Assembly (NCBI RefSeq): GCF_030651995.1
Contig: NZ_JAUSBN010000088.1
Coordinates: forward strand, 1-33,793
Length of the DNA: 33,793 nucleotides
Direction: 5' to 3'
DNA from: Reyranella sp.
GTDB taxonomy: Bacteria > Pseudomonadota > Alphaproteobacteria > Reyranellales > Reyranellaceae
Positions 1 to 6,843 of the stretch are shown piece after piece. Position numbers and translations under genes: made by a program. Positions within the stretch are counted from its first letter, which is position 1; each line of letters starts with the position of its first letter. The notes beneath the pieces are model-generated. The model made no database searches, was not told where the DNA came from, and was given only the letters and a program-made list of their open reading frames with translations.

Positions 1-87
1 GACTTGGCGGATCGAATGGCCGGCCTGGTGTAGCTCGGCAACCTTGCCGCGCTCTTCAAGACTGAGCTGGTCGTATTGTTCGCCCAT
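1..87 (-). CDS. IS30-family transposase, N-terminal fragment (cut by window edge)
   Basis: The minus strand from 87 reads MGEQYDQLSLEERGKVAELH and continues with QAGHSIRQV to the window edge. This is the characteristic start of IS30-family transposases: a Q-L-S-L-E-E-R stretch followed by a helix-turn-helix with an 'H/G-x-S-x-R-x-V/I' pattern. Only 29 codons are visible, so the DDE catalytic core lies outside the window and I cannot tell whether the gene is intact. The short hairpin directly upstream and the abrupt change to an unrelated transporter gene at 227 fit the left end of an insertion element. IS30 enzymes cut and join element ends by a DDE mechanism, often into preferred target sites. 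Confidence 0.8.
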   Translation of the reverse strand, partial: MGEQYDQLSLEERGKVAELHQAGHSIRQV

Positions 88-88
88 T

Positions 89-140
89 GCAACACCCTAA
101 GCTGGTGTTGCACTTCGTTTGTGAATTCAGGGGGACCTTT
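89..140. mobile_element. Putative terminal region of the IS30-type element
   Basis: Upstream of the transposase start lies an 8-bp inverted pair, GCAACACC at 89-96 and GGTGTTGC at 104-111, separated by 7 bases, followed by CACTTCGTTTGTGAATTC. Sequence of the type GGTGTTGCACTTCG is common at IS30-family ends, so the terminal inverted repeat probably lies within about 103-130. The exact boundary and target duplication cannot be set without the other end of the element. The remainder, up to the GTG at 227, shows no gene I can support. Confidence 0.5.
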
Positions 141-226
141 CCTTATCCTCGCCTGCATCGCGAAAATCTAAACCGCAGACGCGGAGCGGATGAGGCCATA
201 CACTCCCGGCCAGGGGGATAAACGTC

Positions 227-1132
227 GTGCCGCTCTGGATACCGATCACCGTCGCTGCCGCTCTGTGCCAGAACATCCGCACGACGATGCAGCAGAAGAT
301 TCGGGGCATCCTGAGCGTCGATGGCGCCAACTTCGTGCGCTACCTCTACGGTGCCCCTCTGGCGCTTGGCATGCTGGCCTTCCTGGTCTTCGTGACCGGC
401 CGGCAGGTGCCGTCGATCTCGCTGCATTTTCTGCTGCTGGTGACTATCGCGGGCGTGGCGCAGATCGTGGCCACCTCGCTGATGATCCACGCCTTCTCCC
501 TGCGCAATTTCGCGGTGGGCACGGTCTATTCCAAGACCGAGACGGTGTTCGTCGCCCTCTTCGCCACCTTTATCGCCGGAGAGCCGCTTAAGCTCGGCGC
601 GTGGGCCGGCATCCTGGTCTGCCTGGGCGGTGTCGCCATCCTGAGCGTGCGGGGGAAATTCTCCGACGTGCGCGGCGTGCTGGCCGACCTCACGCACAAG
701 GGGGCGCTCTACGGCATCCTGTCCGGCGCGATCTTCGCCATCGCCGCCGGCACGATCCGCGAGGCCTCGAAGCTGCTGCCCGAGGGCGATTTCATGGTGC
801 GCGGCATCACCGTGCTCGCCTGCATGAACACCATCCAGGTCATCCTGATGGCACTCTATCTCGCGCGACGCGACCGGCCGCAGCTTTCCAAGGTCTGGTT
901 CAACTGGCGCTCTTCGATCTGGGTCGGGATCTTCAGCGTGCTGGGCTCGGCCGGCTGGGCGCTCGCCATGACGCTCGAGAACGCCGCGCTGGTCCGCGCG
1001 GTCGGCCAGATCGAGCTTGTCTTCACCTTCATCTCCTCCCGCCTCATCCTCAAGGAGCGGCCGTCCCTCGGTGAGTGGATCGGCAGCCTCCTGGTGGTCG
1101 GCGGGGTCGTTCTCATCCTCGTAACCCGGTGA
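227..1132 (+). CDS. DMT-superfamily transporter (EamA-type permease)
   Basis: A 301-residue, strongly hydrophobic protein with about ten predicted membrane spans arranged as two similar halves, the layout of EamA-domain drug/metabolite transporters. The second half ends with a typical 'LKERPSLGEWIGSLLVVGGV' EamA segment. The GTG start at 227 is supported by a purine-rich ribosome binding site (AGGGGGA, about 212-218). It stops four bases before the CoA-transferase start and so appears to be the first gene of a five-gene operon through 6120. The operon suggests it moves a carboxylic acid or amino-acid-like substrate or product of those enzymes, but family membership alone does not reveal the substrate or the direction of transport. 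Confidence 0.85.
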   Translation: MPLWIPITVAAALCQNIRTTMQQKIRGILSVDGANFVRYLYGAPLALGMLAFLVFVTGRQVPSISLHFLLLVTIAGVAQIVATSLMIHAFSLRNFAVGTVYSKTETVFVALFATFIAGEPLKLGAWAGILVCLGGVAILSVRGKFSDVRGVLADLTHKGALYGILSGAIFAIAAGTIREASKLLPEGDFMVRGITVLACMNTIQVILMALYLARRDRPQLSKVWFNWRSSIWVGIFSVLGSAGWALAMTLENAALVRAVGQIELVFTFISSRLILKERPSLGEWIGSLLVVGGVVLILVTR

Positions 1133-1136
1133 CCTC

Positions 1137-2297
1137 ATGACGGACATGACAAGGCCGCTCGATGGCCTGCGCATCCTCGATTTCTCGACCACCATCGCGG
1201 GCCCGCACTGCAGCCGCCTGCTCGCCGACATGGGCGCCGAGGTGGTGAAGGTCGAATCGACCGAAGGCGACCTGATGCGCTCGCGGCCGGTGCAGCGCGA
1301 CGGCTTCAGCACCATGTTCGGCCAGCTCAACGCCGGCAAGAAATCCATCGTGCTCGATCTCAAGAAGCCGGAAGCGGTCGCGGCCATCAAGAAGCTGGCC
1401 GCCACGGTCGACATCCTGGTCGAGAACTATCGCCCCGGCGTCATGAAGCGGCTGGGCCTCGACTATGCCGAACTGTCGAAAGTCAACCCGCGGCTGATCT
1501 ACTGCGCCATCTCGGGCTACGGCCAGACCGGGCCCGGCGCCGGCCGTCCCGCCTATGCGCCGGTGATCCATGCCTCGACCGGCTACGACATGGCCCATCT
1601 CTTCTACCAGCAGGGCCGCCAGCGCCCCGACAATTGCGGCATCTTCGTCGCCGACTATGCGAGCGGCGCCTATGCGATGGGTGCGATCCTCGCGGCCGTC
1701 CACCAGCGGCATGCAACCGGCAAGGGCCAGATGGTCGACGTCTCGATGTTCGAAACCCTGGTCGGCATGCTGCTCGGCGAGGTCAACCGCGCGCAGTTCG
1801 ACTTCGAGATGCCGTCGCGGCCGATGTACGGCCCGATCGAGGCCAGCGACGGCTACGTGATGCTGGCGACGGCCAGCGAAAAAACCTTTCAGGACATGGC
1901 TACCGCGGCCGGCCGCCGCGACTGGCTGACCGACCCGCGTTTCGAGAAGTACCAGGACCGCCGCATGAACTGGGGACTGCTGGTCGACGAACTCGAAGAG
2001 TGGTCGAAGAAGATGAGCGTCAAGGACGTCGTGGCCGCGCTGGAGAAGCAGGGCGTCCCCTGCTCGCCCTACGTGACGGTCACCGAGGCCCTGCAGGACC
2101 CGCAGGTCGAGCATCGCGGCTCGCTGTGCACCATCGAGGATGGCGGCGGCAGCTACAAGTCGCCCGCGCCGCCCTTCCGTTTTTCCGGCTCCCCGCTGCA
2201 GAGCGGCCCCAAGGTCGCCGCACTCGGCGAGGATACCAAGGCCGTGCTGGCGCAGGCCGGCCTGACGCCGTCCGAAATTGAGGCCCTCGTAAAATGA
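1137..2297 (+). CDS. Class III (CaiB/BaiF) acyl-CoA transferase
   Basis: This 386-residue protein belongs to the family III CoA-transferases, which move CoA between carboxylic acids (formyl-CoA:oxalate, carnitine, bile acid and benzylsuccinate transferases). Visible markers are the N-terminal 'LDFSTTIAGPHCSRLLADMG' block, the 'VENYRPGVMKRLGLDY' block at about 95-110, and the conserved 'VADYASGAYA' segment in which Asp173 is the expected catalytic aspartate that forms the acyl anhydride. Length is normal for the family. The stop overlaps the next start (ATGA), so it is translationally coupled to the thiolase-like gene. It probably activates the pathway's acid by CoA transfer or recycles CoA from a leaving acyl group. 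Substrate is not readable from the sequence. Confidence 0.9.
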   Translation: MTDMTRPLDGLRILDFSTTIAGPHCSRLLADMGAEVVKVESTEGDLMRSRPVQRDGFSTMFGQLNAGKKSIVLDLKKPEAVAAIKKLAATVDILVENYRPGVMKRLGLDYAELSKVNPRLIYCAISGYGQTGPGAGRPAYAPVIHASTGYDMAHLFYQQGRQRPDNCGIFVADYASGAYAMGAILAAVHQRHATGKGQMVDVSMFETLVGMLLGEVNRAQFDFEMPSRPMYGPIEASDGYVMLATASEKTFQDMATAAGRRDWLTDPRFEKYQDRRMNWGLLVDELEEWSKKMSVKDVVAALEKQGVPCSPYVTVTEALQDPQVEHRGSLCTIEDGGGSYKSPAPPFRFSGSPLQSGPKVAALGEDTKAVLAQAGLTPSEIEALVK

Positions 2298-3841
2298 TCG
2301 ATCCGCGTACCCCCATTCTGGTCGGCGCTGGCCAGATCACCGATACGGTCGGCAAGCCGTCGAGCGAGCGCTCGCGCGTCGCCTTCTGCGCCGAGGCCGC
2401 CAACCTGGCGCTCGAAGACACCCAGGCCGCCATCGGGGGCCATGCGCTCGGCCATCTGGTCGACGCCATCGCCGTCATGGAGTTCTTCAGCGACATCAGC
2501 CCGCGCTTCGCCTCGCCCTACGGCCGGTCGAGCAACCCGCCGCAGAGCGTCGCCAATCGCCTCCACGCCGATCCGAAGCAACTGCTCTACACCCACTCGG
2601 GCGGCAACATGCCCCAGTATGTGGTGAACAAATTCGCCGAGCAGATCGCCAGGGGCGCGACCGAGCTGGCGCTGATCTGCGGCGCCGAGCTGCTGCGCAG
2701 CACGCAGAACGCCCGCCGCGCCGACATGAAGATCGACTGGAACGAGGATCCGGGCGGCGGCGAGCCGACGCGCATCGGCGATCCGCGGTTCGGCTTCAGC
2801 GAGGAAGAGGCGCGCCACGATCTGCGTGCCGCCATTCACTTCTATCCGCTGCTGGAGAACGCCATCCGCGGCGGGCTGAAGCGCGACGTCGACAGCCACA
2901 TGAAGGCGATGGGCCGGCTGTTCGAACGCCTCGCCGCAGTCGCCAAGGCCAACCCGCTGGCGACGCGCCGCGAGGGCTACAGCGCCGAGGCCCTGTCGAC
3001 GATCTCCCCCGACAATCGCTGGATCTGCTTCCCCTATCCGCGGCTGATGAACGCCAACGCCATCATCGACCAGGCGGCGGCCGTGCTCGTCACCTCGGTG
3101 GGCAAAGCCCAGGAATGGGGCATCCCGCAGGACCGCTGGGTGTTCCTGCACGGCTGCGCCGACGGCACCGACACCTGGGTGGTGTCGGAGCGCGACAAGC
3201 TCGACGCCTCCCCGGCGATCCGCGGCTGCGCCCGCATCGCCCTCGACATGGCCGGCAAGAAGGTCTCCGACATCGACGCCTTCGACCTCTACAGCTGCTT
3301 CCCTTCGGCGGTCGAAGTCGCGATGACCGAGATCGGCATCGCCGAGGGCGATCCGCGCCCCATCAGCGTGACCGGCGGCCTGCCGTTCTTCGGCGGACCC
3401 GGCAACAACTACGTCACCCACTCGATCGCCGAGATGATGAACGTGGTGCGCGCCAAACCCGGCTCCTTCGGGATGGTGACGGCCAACGGCAACTACCTCA
3501 CCAAGCACTCGGCCGGCCTCTATTCGACCGAACCCACCAAGGGAGCCTGGAAGCGCGAAGATCCGAGGACGTTCCAGGCCGAACTCGATTCCGGCCCCAA
3601 GCGCAAGGTCGAGACGAAGCCCACGGGCACTGGCACGATCGAGACCTACTGCGTCACCTACGGAAAGGACGCGCCCGAGCGCGGCTATATCCTGGGCCGC
3701 CTCGACGGCACCGGCGACCGCTTCGTCGCCATGACCCCGGACGACCCCGCTCTGGTCGCCGACATGCTGACGCGCGAGCAGCTCGGGCGTAAGGTGTTGG
3801 TCTCCGAAACGGGCGGCCGCAACGTCTTCCGCCCCGTCTGA
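2294..3841 (+). CDS. Thiolase-like protein (SCP2-thiolase/TLP1 type) lacking the catalytic cysteines
   Basis: A 515-residue member of the thiolase superfamily, often annotated acetyl-CoA acetyltransferase. It begins with the thiolase strand 'TPILVGAGQITD' and has an extra C-terminal domain (about 430-515) like that of the type 1 thiolase-like proteins of mycobacteria. The usual active-site blocks are altered. The position of the nucleophilic Cys reads 'THSGGNMPQ' (100-108), the NEAF position reads 'YSCFPSA' (333-339), the GHP position reads 'GGLPFFGGPGNN' (361-372, with His376 nearby), and the C-terminal CxG position reads 'GMVTANGN' (393-400). It is therefore unlikely to be a standard ketothiolase. 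It may bind acyl-CoA or catalyse another C-C or thioester reaction. Start overlaps the CoA-transferase stop. Confidence 0.85.
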   Translation: MIDPRTPILVGAGQITDTVGKPSSERSRVAFCAEAANLALEDTQAAIGGHALGHLVDAIAVMEFFSDISPRFASPYGRSSNPPQSVANRLHADPKQLLYTHSGGNMPQYVVNKFAEQIARGATELALICGAELLRSTQNARRADMKIDWNEDPGGGEPTRIGDPRFGFSEEEARHDLRAAIHFYPLLENAIRGGLKRDVDSHMKAMGRLFERLAAVAKANPLATRREGYSAEALSTISPDNRWICFPYPRLMNANAIIDQAAAVLVTSVGKAQEWGIPQDRWVFLHGCADGTDTWVVSERDKLDASPAIRGCARIALDMAGKKVSDIDAFDLYSCFPSAVEVAMTEIGIAEGDPRPISVTGGLPFFGGPGNNYVTHSIAEMMNVVRAKPGSFGMVTANGNYLTKHSAGLYSTEPTKGAWKREDPRTFQAELDSGPKRKVETKPTGTGTIETYCVTYGKDAPERGYILGRLDGTGDRFVAMTPDDPALVADMLTREQLGRKVLVSETGGRNVFRPV

Positions 3842-3853
3842 GGCGAGGTTGCG

Positions 3854-4687
3854 ATGCCGAACGTCCTGAGTGCGGCGCAGACCGCGGAGTTCAACGAGAA
3901 GGGCTTCACCTATGCGCGGGGGCTGTTCGCGCCCGACGAGGTGAAGCTGCTGACCCGTGCCATGGAGGAAGACCCTGCCGTGCGCGACAGCATCCTCGAC
4001 CGCCGCGATGGCGAGGGCCGCTCGACGCGCATTGCTCTCTGGAACCGGGCCGGCGACAGCGTCTACGGACTCGCTGCCCGCGTGCGGCGCATGGTCGATA
4101 CGTCGGCGGCGCTGCTGGGCGGACCCGTCTATCACTACCAGTCGAAGCTGACGGCCAAGGAGCCCGAGGTCGGCGGCGCCTGGGAGTGGCACCAGGATTA
4201 CGGCTACTGGTACTACAATGGCTGCCTGCGTCCCGACATGCTCTCGATCATGATCGGGCTCGACCGCACCAATCGCGAGAATGGCTGTCTGCAGATCGCC
4301 ACGGGCTCCCACCGGCTCGGCCGTATCGACCACACGCCGTTGTCACCGACCCAGAACGAGGTCGATCCCAAGCGGATGCCCCACATCCTCGAGAAGTGCC
4401 CGGTCGAGTATTGCGAGCTGGAGGCCGGCGACGCGCTGATCTTTCACTGCAACGCGATCCACCGCTCCGACGCCAACCGCTCGCCCAATCGTCGGTGGAC
4501 GCTGCTGATCTGCTACAACAGAATCGATAACGACACGTTCACCAAGGTGGACGACCGCTACTACGTGCCGCTCGAGGCGGTCGACGACGACGCGATCCGC
4601 CGGGCCGGCCTGCGCTTCGCCCGCGGCGACGGGCAGGAACATTTCGCCAGCAAGCCATACGTGCCGGACCTGAGAAAGGTGTCGTAA
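3854..4687 (+). CDS. Phytanoyl-CoA dioxygenase (PhyH) family Fe(II)/2-oxoglutarate oxygenase
   Basis: This 277-residue protein has the PhyH-family metal triad: His113-x-Asp115 in 'WEWHQDYGYWY' and a distal His203 in 'FHCNAIHRSDAN', with arginines at 213-214 placed to bind 2-oxoglutarate. The block 'MIGLDRTNRENGCLQIATGS' is also typical of the family. Members hydroxylate a C-H bond, in the name-giving case the alpha carbon of phytanoyl-CoA, while converting 2-oxoglutarate to succinate and CO2. Many bacterial homologues act on other small molecules. The gene lies 12 bases after the thiolase-like gene, with GAGG at about 3841-3846 as ribosome binding site, and 5 bases before the aldehyde dehydrogenase gene. 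Operon context favours an acyl-CoA or related acid as substrate. Confidence 0.88.
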   Translation: MPNVLSAAQTAEFNEKGFTYARGLFAPDEVKLLTRAMEEDPAVRDSILDRRDGEGRSTRIALWNRAGDSVYGLAARVRRMVDTSAALLGGPVYHYQSKLTAKEPEVGGAWEWHQDYGYWYYNGCLRPDMLSIMIGLDRTNRENGCLQIATGSHRLGRIDHTPLSPTQNEVDPKRMPHILEKCPVEYCELEAGDALIFHCNAIHRSDANRSPNRRWTLLICYNRIDNDTFTKVDDRYYVPLEAVDDDAIRRAGLRFARGDGQEHFASKPYVPDLRKVS

Positions 4688-4692
4688 CGAAC

Positions 4693-6120
4693 ATGTCGGG
4701 CTCCAGACTGATCGAGATCCTGCTCCGCCAGCGCGAGGGACAGCTCAAGGACGGTGCGCCGCCCGCCGAACTGCGCATCGACCGGCTCAACCGGTGCATC
4801 GGTCTCCTGGTCGACCGCCGGCGGGACATCGAAGAGGCCCTCGCCGCCGACTTCGGCGCGCGCTCGCCCACCGTGACCGCCTTCGCCGACGTCGCCAGCT
4901 CGATCGGCCCTCTCAAACATGCGCGCGACAATCTCAGGAGCTGGATGAAGACCGAGCGGCGCCGCACGACGCCGCGCATCCTGGGTTTCCTGGGTGCCCG
5001 GGCCGAGATCCGCCACCAGCCCAAGGGCGTGGTCGGCGTGATCAGTCCGTGGAACTTTCCGGTAAACCTCACTTTCACGCCGCTGGCCGGCGTTCTGGCC
5101 GCGGGCAACCGGGCCATGATCAAGCCGTCCGAGACGACCCCGGCCACCTCCGAGCTGCTGAAGCAGATGTTCGCCAGCGCCTTCGACGAGAGTGAGATCG
5201 CCGTGGTTACCGGCGGCCCGGAGGTCGGGCAGGCATTCTCTTCCCTACCCTTCGACCATCTGGTCTTCACTGGCGCGACCTCGATCGGCCGCCACGTGAT
5301 GCGCGCGGCTGCCGAGAACCTCGTGCCGGTGACGCTTGAACTGGGCGGCAAGAGTCCCGTCGTGATCGGGCGCTCGGCCGACATGTCGGTGGCCGCGGCG
5401 CGGATCATGAACGGCAAGACGCTCAATGCGGGGCAGATCTGCCTGGCCCCGGACTATGTACTGGCACCGGCCGACCGCCTGCCCGACTTCGTGGCCGCGG
5501 CAAAGACCTCGGTCGGGCAGATGTTTCCGACCATTCGCGAGAATCGCGACTACACCGCGGTTGTCTCCGACCGGCACTATGCGCGCCTCATGGGGTATCT
5601 CGACGATGCGCGTGCCAAGGGTGCGGAGATCATCGAAATCAATCCGGGGGCCGAGGACCTGCGCCAGCAGCCACACCGCCGCATCGCGCCGACTCTGATC
5701 CTCAACCCGACCGACGACATGAAGGTCATGCAGGAGGAGATTTTCGGGCCCCTGCTGCCCGTGAAGGCCTATCGCGACGTCCAGGAGGCGGTCGACTACA
5801 TCAACATGCACGACCGCCCGCTTGGCCTGTACTATTTCGGCAGCGACGCCGCCGAGCGCGACCGTGTGCTCGACGGGACGACCTCGGGAGGCGTCACCGT
5901 CAACGACGTCGTCATGCACGTCGCCCAGGAGGAGCTGCCGTTCGGCGGCATCGGCCCGGCCGGCATGGGCGCCTACCACGGCCATGACGGATTCCGCGAG
6001 TTCAGCCACCGCAAGTCGATCTACCACCAGATCAAATGGGACCTGGCGCCGCTGCGCATGCTGCGCCCGCCCTATGGCGCGGGGCTGGCGAAGTATCTGA
6101 GGATGCAGATCAAGCGCTGA
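4693..6120 (+). CDS. NAD(P)-dependent aldehyde dehydrogenase (class 3 / coniferyl-aldehyde type)
   Basis: A 475-residue aldehyde dehydrogenase. Key residues are visible: Asn121 in 'SPWNFPVNL', Lys144 in 'IKPSETTP', the cofactor loop 'FTGATSIGR' (192-200), general base Glu216 in 'LELGGKSP', and the nucleophile Cys250 in 'NAGQICLAPDY'. The overall pattern, with a short N-terminus, 'GVISPWNFP' and a C-terminal 'FREFSHRKSIY', resembles the class 3 and coniferyl-aldehyde dehydrogenase branch, which oxidises medium-chain or aromatic aldehydes to acids. It is the last gene of the 227-6120 operon. After it comes a long palindrome that could end transcription. The natural aldehyde is unknown. One possibility is the aldehyde released after alpha-hydroxylation and cleavage of an acyl-CoA. 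Confidence 0.92.
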   Translation: MSGSRLIEILLRQREGQLKDGAPPAELRIDRLNRCIGLLVDRRRDIEEALAADFGARSPTVTAFADVASSIGPLKHARDNLRSWMKTERRRTTPRILGFLGARAEIRHQPKGVVGVISPWNFPVNLTFTPLAGVLAAGNRAMIKPSETTPATSELLKQMFASAFDESEIAVVTGGPEVGQAFSSLPFDHLVFTGATSIGRHVMRAAAENLVPVTLELGGKSPVVIGRSADMSVAAARIMNGKTLNAGQICLAPDYVLAPADRLPDFVAAAKTSVGQMFPTIRENRDYTAVVSDRHYARLMGYLDDARAKGAEIIEINPGAEDLRQQPHRRIAPTLILNPTDDMKVMQEEIFGPLLPVKAYRDVQEAVDYINMHDRPLGLYYFGSDAAERDRVLDGTTSGGVTVNDVVMHVAQEELPFGGIGPAGMGAYHGHDGFREFSHRKSIYHQIKWDLAPLRMLRPPYGAGLAKYLRMQIKR

Positions 6121-6125
6121 GAGTG

Positions 6126-6238
6126 AAAGGTCCCTCGCTGCGCTCGGGATGACAACGTCTTTGTAGTAGCGGCTTCGAGCAAGCGCACGGAGCCACCACC
6201 AACAAAATTGTCATCCCGAGCGTAAGCGAGGGACCTTT
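6126..6238. repeat. Long inverted repeat between convergent genes (REP-like element or two-way terminator)
   Basis: Two near-identical arms of about 30 bases face each other: 6126-6155 (beginning AAAGGTCCCTCGC) and 6208-6238 (ending GCGAGGGACCTTT). They differ by one substitution and one inserted base, and flank a 52-base spacer. The element fills the space between the aldehyde dehydrogenase stop and the stop of the convergent cupin gene. Arms of the form GGTCCCTCGC...CGGGATGAC are a frequent type of dispersed intergenic repeat in GC-rich alphaproteobacteria, but I cannot count copies in the genome here. Folding could block or end transcription from both sides. Confidence 0.8.
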
Positions 6239-6242
6239 ATAG

Positions 6243-6746
6243 TCACGCCGCCTTGATGTTCGAGCGCTGGATGTGGTCGAGGTTGGCGCCCTCGATGCGC
6301 ACCAGCCTGGTCAGGCCGTCGCGCTTCGGCGAATGGACGACGCCGACGTCGTAGAAGTGGCTGTCGCCCGGCTTCAACACGTAGGTGTTGGCGGGCTCGA
6401 CCAGGGTCGGCTCATTGTCCTCGCCCTTCTTGACGATCCGCCAGTCGGTCATCTCCGTGTCGCCGGTGGCCAGTCCGTAGATCGCCCAGCTGGAGCCGTG
6501 ATCATGCGGCCCACCGTGCGCAGCCGTCTCGTACACATGTCCGCAGATGCAGAAACCCAGCTCCGGATCCTCGTACAGGACCTTGCGCGGGCGGCACTGC
6601 TCGGCGGTCAGGTGCGTGGCGACGAATTCATCGTCCAGCAGCACCTTCGACACCAGCTTGCAGACTTCCTGCTTACCCGCGATCCCGGAATCGGCCTTGA
6701 GGGCCTTGCGAATATCAGCGCTCAACTGCTCGAGGGTGTAAGTCAT
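6243..6746 (-). CDS. Cupin-fold metalloenzyme, cysteine-dioxygenase-like
   Basis: A 167-residue single-cupin protein. The first cupin motif reads 'GGPHDHGSSWAIYG', giving His81 and His83 as metal ligands, and His138 in 'VGVVHSPKRDG' is the likely third. The pattern resembles predicted metal-dependent enzymes of the double-stranded beta-helix type related to cysteine dioxygenase, which use Fe(II) and O2, but the exact substrate is not identifiable. I chose the ATG at 6746 because a strong GGAGG lies 7-12 bases upstream; an upstream in-frame ATG at 6779 lacks this. A perfect 14-base palindrome lies directly ahead of the ribosome binding site and may be an operator. The gene converges with the aldehyde dehydrogenase gene and follows valS in the same direction. 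Confidence 0.75.
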   Translation of the reverse strand: MTYTLEQLSADIRKALKADSGIAGKQEVCKLVSKVLLDDEFVATHLTAEQCRPRKVLYEDPELGFCICGHVYETAAHGGPHDHGSSWAIYGLATGDTEMTDWRIVKKGEDNEPTLVEPANTYVLKPGDSHFYDVGVVHSPKRDGLTRLVRIEGANLDHIQRSNIKAA

Positions 6747-6761
6747 CTCTTGCCTCCGTTT

Positions 6762-6775
6762 GAATATCCATATTC
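6762..6775. promoter_or_regulatory. Perfect AT-rich palindrome upstream of the cupin gene (operator candidate)
   Basis: GAATATCCATATTC is a perfect inverted repeat of 6+6 bases around a 2-base centre, in otherwise GC-rich DNA. It lies 16-29 bases ahead of the cupin start at 6746, immediately upstream of its GGAGG. Position, symmetry and A/T content fit a binding site for a dimeric repressor. No regulator gene lies next to it. It could partly overlap a -10 region. Confidence 0.45.
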
Positions 6776-6843
6776 GCACGGTGGATACTGGAGATCACCT
6801 CTTCCCCACCGCCGCCAATCGCTCTGCGAGCCGCGCTCTCTCG

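Noticed and set aside
2153..4333. A very long open frame on the minus strand opposite the thiolase-like and PhyH genes
   Set aside because: It is the low-stop antisense frame of GC-rich genes; its translation is rich in Ala, Gly, Arg, His and Asp with no domain pattern, while the plus strand holds complete families.
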